Notes under the pieces: generated by a model
What the model was told of the DNA's origin: nothing
The model's database searches: none
The model's input: the letters and a program-made list of their open reading frames with translations, nothing else
Assembly (NCBI RefSeq): GCF_000720115.1
Contig: NZ_JOIR01000017.1
Span: 159,223-223,222 of the forward strand
Reading direction: 5' to 3'
Length of the DNA: 64,000 nucleotides
DNA from: Streptomyces sp. NRRL F-2580
GTDB lineage: Bacteria > Actinomycetota > Actinomycetes > Streptomycetales > Streptomycetaceae
Shown here: positions 36,714-44,900 of the stretch, piece by piece
How positions within the stretch are numbered: position 1 is the stretch's first letter
Layout: each line of letters opens with the position of its first letter
Position numbers and translations under genes: made by a program

Positions 36714-36812
36714 CCGGGGCACGCCCCGGGCGCGTAACGGGCGTGGCCGGGGCACGAAACCGGGCGTGTTCCGGGCCTGTCCGGGGCACGCACCGGGCGT
36801 GTTCCGGGACGT
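36714..36812. repeat. 33-34-bp tandem repeat, three copies
   Basis: CCGGGGCACG starts at 36714, 36747 and 36781, each followed by a variant of AAACCGGGCGTGTTCCGGG. The array separates the small membrane protein gene from maf and may serve as a folded leader or terminator. Confidence 0.8.
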
Positions 36813-36837
36813 CTCCCGCGCGCCTACGATGACCGGC

Positions 36838-37458
36838 ATGACTGCCACGCCCCAGCCCGCGAACCCGCGCAAGCTCGTCCTCGCCTCCGCCTCCCCCGCC
36901 CGGCTGAACCTGCTGCGCCAGGCCGGGCTCGCCCCGCACGTGATCGTCAGCGGTTTCGACGAGGACACCCTGAACCACGACGAGCCCGCCGCGCTGGCCC
37001 TGGCGCTGGCCGAGGCGAAGGCGGCGGTCGTGGCGGGCCTGGACGAGGCCGCGGGCGCCCTGGTGATCGGCTGCGACTCCGTGCTGGAGCTGGACGGCGA
37101 GGCGCTCGGCAAGCCCGCCGACGCCGAGGAGGCCACCGCGCGCTGGAAGTCGATGCGCGGACGGGCGGGCGTGCTGCGCACCGGGCACTGCGTGATCGAC
37201 ACGGCGGACGGCCGCCAGGTCTCGGCCACGGCGTCCACGACGGTCCGGTTCGGCGAGCCGACGGACGCGGAGGTCGCGGCGTACGTGGCCAGCGGCGAGC
37301 CGCTGCACGTGGCGGGGGCGTTCACCCTGGACGGGCTGTCGGCGCCGTTCATCGACGGCATCGACGGGGATCACGGCAACGTGATCGGCCTGTCGCTGCC
37401 GCTGCTGCGCTCCCTGCTGGGCGAACTGGGCGTGTCCATCACGGACCTGTGGGCTTGA
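36838..37458 (+). CDS. maf: Maf-like nucleotide pyrophosphatase
   Basis: Maf proteins hydrolyse non-canonical or excess nucleoside triphosphates to monophosphates. The 206 residues have the N-terminal signature [19 protein letters not shown] near 11-29, the substrate-site [19 protein letters not shown] near 77-95 and the C-terminal [19 protein letters not shown] near 159-177. An in-frame ATG three codons upstream (36829) could be the real start; no good RBS distinguishes them. The 3' end overlaps the convergent membrane protein gene by 20 bp. It lies between the carboxylase genes, an arrangement I recall as conserved in Streptomyces. Confidence 0.92.
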   Translation: MTATPQPANPRKLVLASASPARLNLLRQAGLAPHVIVSGFDEDTLNHDEPAALALALAEAKAAVVAGLDEAAGALVIGCDSVLELDGEALGKPADAEEATARWKSMRGRAGVLRTGHCVIDTADGRQVSATASTTVRFGEPTDAEVAAYVASGEPLHVAGAFTLDGLSAPFIDGIDGDHGNVIGLSLPLLRSLLGELGVSITDLWA

Positions 37459-37918
37459 GCTCCCCGTACGCGGCCGGGGGCGGGGGCGGCGGCTGTACGC
37501 CCCCCTCGCCGTCGCCGGCGCCGTCCCGCGGGGCGGCGTAGAGCGTCAGGGTCAGCACCAGCAGGCACAGGATCAGCGTCGTCGCCGCGAAGGCGGCCCA
37601 GCCGACGAGGACGACGGCGAGGACGCCGAGCAGCCCGTGGGTGACGGCGGCCGTGATGAGGACGACGCGGCCGAAGCGGCCCGGGGAGCGGTCGCCGAGC
37701 GCGGCGACGGCGGCGAGGACGGCGCACAGCACGAGGAAGGCACCCATGCCCGCCCCCATGGCGTAGGTCGCCTTGGACATGACGTCCGGATCGCTGCCGG
37801 CGATGGACATCGACTGGTTCGCCGTGGTCCGGCCCAGCACGATGTGGACGAGCACGAGCACGGCCGCTTCCGCGACGAGCACGATCGCGGCCAGTCCGGC
37901 CACGAGTCTGCGCAGCAC
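37439..37918 (-). CDS. Four-span integral membrane protein
   Basis: About 159 residues with four hydrophobic helices (roughly 5-27, 55-78, 88-110 and 114-130) and a cytoplasmic Pro-rich tail ([21 protein letters not shown]). The loop between helices 1 and 2 carries [17 protein letters not shown]. No enzymatic motif. GTG start at 37918 is preceded by a GGGG-type RBS; another GTG at 37936 is possible. The last 20 bp overlap the end of maf on the other strand. Function unknown. Confidence 0.82.
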   Translation of the reverse strand: MLRRLVAGLAAIVLVAEAAVLVLVHIVLGRTTANQSMSIAGSDPDVMSKATYAMGAGMGAFLVLCAVLAAVAALGDRSPGRFGRVVLITAAVTHGLLGVLAVVLVGWAAFAATTLILCLLVLTLTLYAAPRDGAGDGEGGVQPPPPPPAAYGELKPTGP

Positions 37919-38396
37919 TACGTCCCCACCCCCCACACGTCACAAGCCTGTTCGACGCCTGGAGGCTACTAACGGGTAGGGCGACGGGCAAGACATCCGC
38001 ACACCCGGGTTCGACGAGCCGTCAACACGTCTCCTCCGGGCTGCCTGTGGGTACGGTGTTGTCCCGCTTCACCCCGTGGGACGACGGGGTCGCCGATCGG
38101 GCAACCAATCGGCGAACAAGTGGACAACTCCGCGCCGGCCGGCAAAGAAAATGTGGGCCGTTCGTAGGGACTCGACAAAGAATCACCCGGGGCCGCTGAC
38201 CGGGGGGACAGAGACCTTGGATACATGACGGGGTTACTGTGCAGTCGGGGATCCCCCTGACCTGGGGCGCCACAAGGGTTCTCGGGTGGTTCGGACCTCG
38301 CATCACACTCTGTGTGGGCAAGGTCACCACCGGGGAAGGGTCGAAAGGCCGTGTGGGCTGTCCCTAAACTCAGCTTGTTTCAAGGAGGGAGCCATC
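37919..38396. other. Long leader/promoter region of accA2
   Basis: 478 bp between divergent genes without a convincing reading frame. It is less G+C-rich than its neighbours, particularly 38140-38400, and contains CACACTCTGTGTG (5-bp arms) near 38305 and CCGATCGGGCAACCAATCGG near 38092. One or more accA2 promoters should lie here, and the transcript could have a leader of some length. I recognise no riboswitch. Confidence 0.45.
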
Positions 38397-40160
38397 GTGC
38401 GCAAGGTGCTCATCGCCAACCGTGGCGAAATCGCTGTCCGCGTTGCTCGGGCCTGCCGGGACGCCGGGATCGCGAGCGTAGCCGTCTACGCCGATCCGGA
38501 CCGGGACGCTCTGCACGTCCGCGCGGCCGACGAAGCTTTCGCGTTGGGCGGTGACACCCCGGCCGCCAGCTATCTGGACATCTCCAAGGTCCTCCAGGCC
38601 GCAGCCGACTCCGGTGCGGACGCCATCCATCCCGGATACGGCTTCCTCTCCGAGAACGCCGAATTCGCCCAGGCCGTGATCGACGCCGGCCTGACCTGGA
38701 TCGGTCCGCCGCCGCAGGCCATCCGTGACCTCGGCGACAAGGTGGCCGCCCGTCACATCGCCCAGCGCGCCGGCGCACCGCTGGTCGCCGGTACGCCGGA
38801 CCCGGTCTCCGGGGCCGACGAGGTCGTCGCGTTCGCCAAGGAGCACGGCCTGCCGATCGCCATCAAGGCCGCCTTCGGCGGTGGCGGTCGCGGTCTGAAG
38901 GTCGCCCGCACCCTCGAAGAGGTGCCGGAGCTCTACGACTCCGCCGTCCGTGAGGCCGTCGCCGCCTTCGGCCGCGGCGAGTGCTTCGTCGAGCGCTACC
39001 TCGACAAGCCGCGCCACGTCGAGACCCAGTGCCTGGCCGACTCCCACGGCAACGTGGTCGTCGTCTCGACCCGTGACTGCTCCCTGCAGCGCCGCCACCA
39101 GAAGCTGGTGGAGGAGGCCCCGGCGCCGTTCCTGACCGACGCTCAGAACGCGGAGCTGTACGCCGCCTCCAAGGCCATCCTGAAGGAAGCCGGCTACGTC
39201 GGCGCCGGCACCGTCGAGTTCCTCGTCTCCGCCGACGGCCTGATCTCCTTCCTGGAGGTCAACACCCGCCTGCAGGTCGAGCACCCGGTCACCGAAGAGG
39301 TCGCCGGCATCGACCTGGTCCGCGAGATGTTCCGCATCGCCGACGGCGAGGAGCTCGGCTACGGCGACCCGGTCCTGCGCGGTCACTCCATCGAGTTCCG
39401 CATCAACGGCGAGGACCCGGGCCGCGGCTTCCTCCCGGCCCCCGGCACGGTCACCAAGTTCAACGCCCCCACCGGCCCGGGCGTCCGCCTGGACGCGGGC
39501 GTCGAGTCCGGCTCCGTGATCGGCCCGGCCTGGGACTCCCTCCTGGCCAAGCTCATCGTCACCGGCGCCACCCGCGAGCAGGCCCTGCAGCGCGCGGCCC
39601 GCGCCCTGGCCGAGTTCGAGGTCGAGGGCATGGCCACGGCCATCCCGTTCCACCGCGCCGTCGTCGTCGACCCGGCGTTCGCCCCGACCGACGGCAGCCC
39701 CTTCACGGTCTACACCCGCTGGATCGAGACCGAGTTCGTCAACGAGATCCCGGCGTTCACGGCCCCGGCCGCGGAGGACACCGAGGACGAGCCGGGCCGC
39801 GAGACGGTGGTCGTCGAGGTCGGCGGCAAGCGCCTGGAGGTCTCCCTCCCGTCCTCGCTGGGCATGACCCTGGCCCGCACGGCCGCCGCGGGCGGCGCCA
39901 AGCCGAAGCGGCGCGCGGCGAAGAAGTCCGGCCCGGCCGCCTCCGGCGACACCCTGACCTCCCCGATGCAGGGCACGATCGTCAAGGTCGCGGTCGAGGA
40001 GGGCCAGCAGGTCAACGAGGGCGACCTGGTCGTCGTACTCGAAGCCATGAAGATGGAGCAGCCGCTCAACGCGCACCGCTCCGGCACCATCGTCGGCCTC
40101 ACGGCCGAGGTCGGCGCCTCCGTCACCTCGGGCGCGACGATCTGCGAGATCAAGGACTGA
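38397..40160 (+). CDS. accA2: Acyl-CoA carboxylase alpha subunit (biotin carboxylase + BCCP)
   Basis: Carboxylates its own biotin with ATP and bicarbonate and serves AccB/PccB-type carboxyltransferases. 587 residues: biotin carboxylase N-domain from [23 protein letters not shown]-grasp with [11 protein letters not shown] near 161-171, the catalytic [11 protein letters not shown] near 235-245 and [15 protein letters not shown] near 287-301. A linker rich in Lys/Ala (500-520) leads to the biotinyl domain with EAMKMEQ near 551-557, where the Lys is the biotin site. GTG start with an ideal AAGGAGGG at 7 bases. It pairs functionally with pccB/pccE upstream and birA. Confidence 0.96.
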   Translation: MRKVLIANRGEIAVRVARACRDAGIASVAVYADPDRDALHVRAADEAFALGGDTPAASYLDISKVLQAAADSGADAIHPGYGFLSENAEFAQAVIDAGLTWIGPPPQAIRDLGDKVAARHIAQRAGAPLVAGTPDPVSGADEVVAFAKEHGLPIAIKAAFGGGGRGLKVARTLEEVPELYDSAVREAVAAFGRGECFVERYLDKPRHVETQCLADSHGNVVVVSTRDCSLQRRHQKLVEEAPAPFLTDAQNAELYAASKAILKEAGYVGAGTVEFLVSADGLISFLEVNTRLQVEHPVTEEVAGIDLVREMFRIADGEELGYGDPVLRGHSIEFRINGEDPGRGFLPAPGTVTKFNAPTGPGVRLDAGVESGSVIGPAWDSLLAKLIVTGATREQALQRAARALAEFEVEGMATAIPFHRAVVVDPAFAPTDGSPFTVYTRWIETEFVNEIPAFTAPAAEDTEDEPGRETVVVEVGGKRLEVSLPSSLGMTLARTAAAGGAKPKRRAAKKSGPAASGDTLTSPMQGTIVKVAVEEGQQVNEGDLVVVLEAMKMEQPLNAHRSGTIVGLTAEVGASVTSGATICEIKD

Positions 40161-40168
40161 CGTCCTTC

Positions 40169-40207
40169 AAACGGGGTTCCCGGGGCTTCCGCCCCAGGGG
40201 CCCCGTT
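40169..40207 (+). terminator. Terminator of accA2
   Basis: AAACGGGG (40169-40176) pairs with CCCCGTTT (40200-40207), extended inside by GGGGC/GCCCC pairing; it lies 8 bp after the stop. Confidence 0.75.
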
Positions 40208-40254
40208 TTCCGTGTGCGGCGTCGGTCCGGGGGCGCTGCCCCCGCGCCCCCGCG

Positions 40255-40303
40255 CCTCGAACGCCGGCGGGGCTGAATATTCCAGCCCCGCCGGCGTTCG
40301 AGG
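40255..40303. repeat. Perfect 21-bp inverted repeat of the dispersed GC-rich element
   Basis: Arms 40255-40275 and 40283-40303 (CCTCGAACGCCGGCGGGGCTG and its complement, here cut by an A+T-rich AATATTC loop). The same core appears at 18.9 kb and as a tandem array at 43.6 kb. It lies between convergent accA2 and deoR, so it may end transcription on both strands. Confidence 0.85.
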
Positions 40304-40373
40304 CGGGGGGTCCTCCCGGACGGAGCCTGGGAGGAGGATCCTGGGCGGCGCTCCGGCAGACGGCCCGCAGGGG

Positions 40374-41318
40374 CTAGCGGCGGCGCATGTCGGCCACGCG
40401 GGCCCGCTCCGCCTGGGGCTCCGGCAGTATGCCCGCGGCCCGCAGCTGCGCGGTCGGGCCGCCACGCCGCTGCACCGGCAGCGGCGAGTCGCGCCGCGGC
40501 CGCCGCCCCATCATCCCGTCCCCGCCGCCGGAGGCAGCCGCGCCCGCCACGGTGATCTGGACGCCCTGGTCGGCGAGTGCCTGGAGTTCCGTCGCGGCCC
40601 GGTCGTCGTGCGGCGGGGGCTCGTCCGTGACCAGGCGGGTCATCACGTCCGTCGGCACGGTCTGGAACATGGTGTCGGTGCCGAGCTTCGTGTGGTCCGC
40701 GAGGACGACCACCTCGGCCGCCGCCTGCACCAGCGCCCGGTCCACGCTCGCGCTGAGCATGTTGGACGTCGACAGGCCGCGCTCGGCCGTCAGGCCGCTG
40801 CCCGAGAGGAACGCGCGGGAGACCCGGAGCCCCTGGAGGGACTGTTCGGCCCCGCTGCCGACGAGGGCGTAGTTGGACCCGCGCAGGGTGCCGCCGGTCA
40901 TCACCACCTCCACCCGGTTCGCGTGGGCCAGGGCCTGGGCGACGAGCAGCGAGTTGGTGACGACGGTCAGCCCGGGCACCCGAGCGAGCCGGCGGGCCAG
41001 CTCCTGGGTCGTGGTGCCCGCGCCGACGACGACGGCCTCGCCCTCTTCCACGAGGGAGGCCGCGACATCGGCGATGGCGGTCTTCTCCGCCGCCGCGAGA
41101 TGGGACTTTTGCGGAAAGCCGGACTCCCGCGTGAAACCGCCCGGCAAGACCGCACCGCCGTGTCGGCGGTCGAGGAGTCCTTCTGCCTCCAGTGCCCGCA
41201 CGTCCCGCCGTACGGTCACTTCGGAGGTCTGGACGACGCGGGCGAGCTCCCGGAGCGATACCGCTCCGTTGGCCCGCACCATTTCGAGGATCAATTGGCG
41301 ACGTTCTGCAGCGAACAC
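40374..41318 (-). CDS. DeoR family transcriptional regulator
   Basis: 314-residue repressor. The N-terminal winged helix runs from AAERRQLILEMVRANGAVSL to LEAEGLLDRRHGGAVL (about 3-58). A DeoR C-terminal sensor domain follows, with VVGAGTTTQELARRL near 97-111, the TNSLLVAQAL block near 121-130 and GSGLTAERGLSTSN near 174-187, an isomerase-like fold that binds sugar phosphates. The C-terminal 60 residues are a poorly conserved Gly/Arg extension. GTG start from the family N-terminus. It lies 2.7 kb from pnp and is a candidate, among others, for controlling nucleoside genes; that link is inference. Confidence 0.92.
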   Translation of the reverse strand: MFAAERRQLILEMVRANGAVSLRELARVVQTSEVTVRRDVRALEAEGLLDRRHGGAVLPGGFTRESGFPQKSHLAAAEKTAIADVAASLVEEGEAVVVGAGTTTQELARRLARVPGLTVVTNSLLVAQALAHANRVEVVMTGGTLRGSNYALVGSGAEQSLQGLRVSRAFLSGSGLTAERGLSTSNMLSASVDRALVQAAAEVVVLADHTKLGTDTMFQTVPTDVMTRLVTDEPPPHDDRAATELQALADQGVQITVAGAAASGGGDGMMGRRPRRDSPLPVQRRGGPTAQLRAAGILPEPQAERARVADMRRR

Positions 41319-41493
41319 GAAACTGACAGTAACCCCAACGACCGTCTGCTTTCAGCTCCTTGCGCCGAAATACCGAAGTTGTCCATATGTCGGGGCGACT
41401 AGTGGTATACGCGGCCCGATATCTGGGTGAACGTCCGGCCACACGGCGGCGCACCGCCCCAACACCCTTACGGTATGGGGCGGTTGGGGCCGA

Positions 41494-42933
41494 TCAGGCC
41501 TCCCCGGCGGCCTTCCGCGTGTGCAGCTGGCGCGCCACCTCGGCGATCGAGCCCGACAGCGAGGGGTACACGGTGAACGCGTTTGCGATCTGCTCGACCG
41601 TCAGGTTGTTGTCCACGGCGATCGAAATGGGGTGGATGAGCTCGCTCGCGCGCGGGGAGACGACCACACCGCCGACGACGATGCCGGTGCCCGGGCGGCA
41701 GAACATCTTCACGAAGCCGTCCCGGATGCCCTGCATCTTCGCGCGCGGGTTGCGCAGCAGCGGGAGCTTCACCACGCGGGCGTCGATCTTGCCTGCGTCC
41801 ACGTCCGCCTGGGTGTATCCGACGGTGGCGATCTCGGGGTCGGTGAAGACGTTCGAGGAGACCGTCTTGAGGTTCAGCGGGGCCACCGCGTCACCGAGGA
41901 AGTGGTACATCGCGATGCGGCCCTGCATCGCCGCGACCGACGCGAGCGCGAAGATCCCGGTGACGTCGCCCGCCGCGTAGACGCCGGGCGCGGAGGTGCG
42001 CGACACCTTGTCGGTCCAGATGTGCCCGGAGTCCTTGAGCCGGACGCCGGACTCCTCCAGGTTCATGTTCCTGGTGTTGGGGATCGCGCCGACCGCCATC
42101 AGGCAGTGCGTACCGGTCAGGACGCGGCCGTCGGAGAGGGTCACCTCGACCCGGTCGCCCACCCGCTTGGCGGACTCGGCGCGGGAGCGGCCGACGACGT
42201 TCATGCCGCGGCGCCGGAAGACGTCCTCCAGGACGGCGGCGGCGTCCGGGTCCTCGCCGGGCAGCACGCGGTCGCGGGAGGACACGAGGGTCACCCGGGA
42301 GCCGAGGGCCTGGTACGCGCCGGCGAACTCGGCGCCGGTGACACCGGAGCCGACCACGATGAGCTCCTCCGGGAGCTCGTCGAGGTCGTAGACCTGGGTC
42401 CAGTTCAGGATCCGCTCGCCGTCGGGCATGGCGTCCGGGATCTCGCGAGGGTGGCCGCCGGTCGCGATCAGCACGGCGTCGGCCGTCAGGATCGTCTCGG
42501 TACCGTCGGCGGCGGTGACGATGACGTCGCGCGTGCCGTCGATGCCCTGCGGGCCGCCGAGCTTGCCGCGGCCGCGCACGACGCGGGCGCCGGCCCGGGT
42601 GACGGAGGCGGTGATGTCGTGCGACTGGGCGAGCGCGAGGCGCTTGACGCGCCGGTTCACCTTGCCGAGGTCCACGCCGACGACGCGCGCGGCCTGCTCG
42701 ATGTGCGGGGTGTCGTCCGCGACGACGATGCCGAGCTCTTCGTACGACGAATCGAAGGTGGTCATCACCTCGGCGGTCGCGATCAGAGTCTTGGAGGGCA
42801 CGCAGTCGGTCAGGACCGAGGCCCCGCCGAGGCCGTCGCAGTCCACGACGGTCACCTCCGCGCCGAGCTGGGCCCCTACCAGCGCAGCCTCATACCCGCC
42901 GGGTCCGCCGCCGATGATCACGATCCGGGTCAC
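41494..42933 (-). CDS. lpdA: NAD(P)H-quinone/flavoprotein reductase, LpdA type
   Basis: 479-residue FAD flavoprotein of the disulfide reductase superfamily. FAD site IIGGGPGGYEAAL near 5-17, NAD(P) site VVGSGVTGAEFAGAYQALGS near 183-202, second FAD site GVYAAGDVTGIFALASVAAM near 317-336 and a dimerisation domain from about 350. The redox segment reads GGASVLTDCVPSK: the first cysteine of the usual CxxxxC pair is missing, and the C-terminal His-Pro acid/base region is replaced by HPISIAVDNNLT. This is the pattern of mycobacterial LpdA, a quinone reductase, not a true lipoamide dehydrogenase. It stands alone, divergent from the gamma-glutamylcyclotransferase gene. Confidence 0.9.
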   Translation of the reverse strand: MTRIVIIGGGPGGYEAALVGAQLGAEVTVVDCDGLGGASVLTDCVPSKTLIATAEVMTTFDSSYEELGIVVADDTPHIEQAARVVGVDLGKVNRRVKRLALAQSHDITASVTRAGARVVRGRGKLGGPQGIDGTRDVIVTAADGTETILTADAVLIATGGHPREIPDAMPDGERILNWTQVYDLDELPEELIVVGSGVTGAEFAGAYQALGSRVTLVSSRDRVLPGEDPDAAAVLEDVFRRRGMNVVGRSRAESAKRVGDRVEVTLSDGRVLTGTHCLMAVGAIPNTRNMNLEESGVRLKDSGHIWTDKVSRTSAPGVYAAGDVTGIFALASVAAMQGRIAMYHFLGDAVAPLNLKTVSSNVFTDPEIATVGYTQADVDAGKIDARVVKLPLLRNPRAKMQGIRDGFVKMFCRPGTGIVVGGVVVSPRASELIHPISIAVDNNLTVEQIANAFTVYPSLSGSIAEVARQLHTRKAAGEA

Positions 42934-43117
42934 GAAAAGTCCGCCTCACGTCTACCCGGCCGGCTGCCGCCCCGGCCGGTGTTCCGGGGGGTCTCCCCGG
43001 GGGATGCATTCCGTGCCCCATTGTCCCGCACGGTTCAAGGTGCTTCGCGCCCGGTCCCGTCATCCGTGCGCCATCCGGGCACGCGGTCACGGCCACCCCT
43101 CCCGTACCCTCGACCTC

Positions 43118-43555
43118 ATGTCGCTCTACGCCGCGTACGCCGGCAACCTCGACCCGCGGCTGATGACGCGCCGCGCTCCCCATTCGCCGCTGCGCGGAAC
43201 GGGCTGGATCAACGACTGGCGGCTGACCTTCGGCGGCGAGCAGATGGGCTGGGAGGGCGCTCTCGCCACGATCGTCGAGGCCCCGCGCCACCAGGTCTTC
43301 GTCGCCCTGTACGACATCGCGCCGCTCGACGAGGACTCGATGGACCGCTGGGAGGGCGTCGGGCTCGACATCTACCGCCGCATGCGGATCCGGGTGCACA
43401 CCCTGGACGGCGAAGAGGCCGCCTGGTGCTACGTGCTCAACGGCTACGAGGGCGGCCTGCCCTCGGCGCGCTACCTCGGCGAGCTCGCCGACGCCGCCGA
43501 GTCCGCGGGCGCCCCGCACGACTATGTGATGGAACTCCGCAAGCGCCCCTGCTGA
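43118..43555 (+). CDS. Gamma-glutamylcyclotransferase-like protein
   Basis: 145-residue AIG2/GGCT fold protein. The substrate loop YAAYAGNLDPRLM near 4-16 replaces the usual YGSN-type loop, and the conserved acidic block LDEDSMDRWEGV near 69-80 supplies the catalytic Glu. The terminal VMELRKRPC is typical of actinobacterial members. Such proteins act on gamma-glutamyl amines or are of unknown substrate; streptomycetes lack glutathione, so the substrate is not glutathione itself. It is divergent from lpdA with about 180 bp between, and is followed by a large repeat array. Confidence 0.88.
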   Translation: MSLYAAYAGNLDPRLMTRRAPHSPLRGTGWINDWRLTFGGEQMGWEGALATIVEAPRHQVFVALYDIAPLDEDSMDRWEGVGLDIYRRMRIRVHTLDGEEAAWCYVLNGYEGGLPSARYLGELADAAESAGAPHDYVMELRKRPC

Positions 43556-43608
43556 CCCCCTGCGAGCCCGCCGAGCCCAACCCGCTCCCGCCTTCCGGCC
43601 CCGCTGTC

Positions 43609-43960
43609 CCAGCCCGCCGGCGTTCGAGGCGCGGAACCCGGGGGCCCCGCTATTCCAGCCCCGCCGGCGTTTGAGGCGCGGGGTCCGGGGCGGAGCCCCG
43701 ATCTTTCGGCCCCGCCGACGTCAGAGGCGCGGGGTCCGGGCCGGTCCCGCTGTTCCAGCCCCGCCGGCGTTCGAGGCGCGGGGCCCGGGGCGGAGCCCCG
43801 ATCTTCCAGCCCCGCCGACGTCAGAGGCGCGGGGTCCGGGCCGGCCCCGCTGTTCCAGCCCCGCCGGCGTTTGAGGCGCGGGGTCCGGGGCGGAGCCCCG
43901 ATCTTTCGGCCCCGCCGACGCCCGCGGCCCGGCGCCCCCGCACCCGGCCCGCAAGCCCCC
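43609..43960. repeat. Tandem array with 100-bp period
   Basis: The core CCCCGCCGGCGTTYGAGG starts at 43659, 43759 and 43859, exactly 100 bp apart, with a degenerate first copy near 43613. Between cores lies a second half-unit, CCCCGCCGACGTCAGAGG, at 43710 and 43810 and truncated at 43910. Each half-unit is flanked by GGGTCCGGGGCGGAGCCCCG-type hairpins. The rest of the 510-bp gap (43556-44065) holds no convincing gene, and its right end carries the pnp promoter. Confidence 0.9.
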
Positions 43961-44028
43961 CGCCACCCCTCGGGGACGATTCGGCGGAAACGACAAGGCA
44001 ACGATCCGAACACCGTGAGCTGTGCCAT

Positions 44029-44040
44029 CTACGCGCGTAG
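44029..44040. promoter_or_regulatory. Palindromic operator CTACGCGCGTAG upstream of pnp
   Basis: Perfect 12-bp palindrome, followed by a -10-like TACGCT at 44053-44058; the GTG of pnp begins 7 bases after that hexamer, so the transcript may be leaderless. The identical palindrome precedes deoC and add. An unknown nucleoside-responsive regulator probably binds here. Confidence 0.75.
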
Positions 44041-44065
44041 GCCAGGAGCGGCTACGCTCTTCTGC

Positions 44066-44872
44066 GTGAACGCATCTGTTACCGACCCCTTCGCCGCCGC
44101 CGACGCCGCAGCCGCCCGCCTGCGCGAGCTGACCGGCGTCGAATCCCACGATGTCGCGCTCGTGATGGGCTCCGGCTGGGCCCCCGCCGCCGAGGCGCTC
44201 GGCGCCCCCGAATTCGAGTTCCCCGTCACCGAGCTGCCCGGATTCCCGCCGCCCGCCGTCGAGGGCCACGGCGGCAAGATCCGCTCGTACAAGATCGGCG
44301 ACAAGCGCGCGCTGCTCTTCCTCGGCCGGACCCACTACTACGAGGGCCGCGGCGTCGCCGCCGTCGCCCACGGCGTGCGCACCGCCGTCGCCGCCGGCTG
44401 CAAGACCGTGGTCCTCACCAACGGCTGCGGCGGTCTGCGCGAGGGCATGAAGCCCGGCCAGCCCGTGCTGATCAGTGACCACCTCAACCTGACGGCCACC
44501 TCGCCCATCGTCGGCGCGAACTTCGTCGACCTGACGAACCTGTACTCGCCGAAGCTGCGCGCGATGTGCAAGGAGATCGACCCGAGCCTGGAAGAGGGCG
44601 TCTACGTCCAGTTCCCCGGCCCGCACTACGAGACCCCGGCCGAGATCAACATGATCCGCGTCATGGGCGCCGACCTGGTCGGCATGTCCACCGTGCTGGA
44701 GGCCATCGCGGCCCGTGAGGCCGGCGCCGACGTGCTGGGCATCTCCCTCGTCACCAACCTGGCGGCGGGCCTGTCCGGCGAGCCGCTGAACCACGAAGAG
44801 GTCCTCCAGGCCGGCCGTGACTCGGCCGCCCGCATGGGCACGCTGCTGACGCAGGTCCTCGCCCGCATCTGA
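44066..44872 (+). CDS. Purine nucleoside phosphorylase
   Basis: Cleaves inosine, guanosine and their deoxy forms with phosphate, giving base plus (deoxy)ribose-1-phosphate. 268 residues of the trimeric PNP/MTAP family. Phosphate-site VMGSGWAPA near 33-41 and GRTHYYEG near 88-95, base-site [10 protein letters not shown] near 119-128, and [12 protein letters not shown] near 204-215 as the family GMSTVxE block. GTG start immediately after the promoter elements. The phosphosugar mutase gene follows after 28 bp, so the ribose-1-phosphate released can be isomerised by a cotranscribed enzyme. Confidence 0.93.
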   Translation: MNASVTDPFAAADAAAARLRELTGVESHDVALVMGSGWAPAAEALGAPEFEFPVTELPGFPPPAVEGHGGKIRSYKIGDKRALLFLGRTHYYEGRGVAAVAHGVRTAVAAGCKTVVLTNGCGGLREGMKPGQPVLISDHLNLTATSPIVGANFVDLTNLYSPKLRAMCKEIDPSLEEGVYVQFPGPHYETPAEINMIRVMGADLVGMSTVLEAIAAREAGADVLGISLVTNLAAGLSGEPLNHEEVLQAGRDSAARMGTLLTQVLARI

Positions 44873-44900
44873 TCGACGTACGAGAGGTAAGGCGGAAGTA

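Noticed and set aside
37919..38396. Riboswitch in the accA2 leader
   Set aside because: I looked for conserved riboswitch cores and found none; the region has only short inverted repeats.
43609..43960. CRISPR-like appearance of the repeat array
   Set aside because: The units are continuous 100-bp duplications; there are no unique spacers of constant length and no cas genes.
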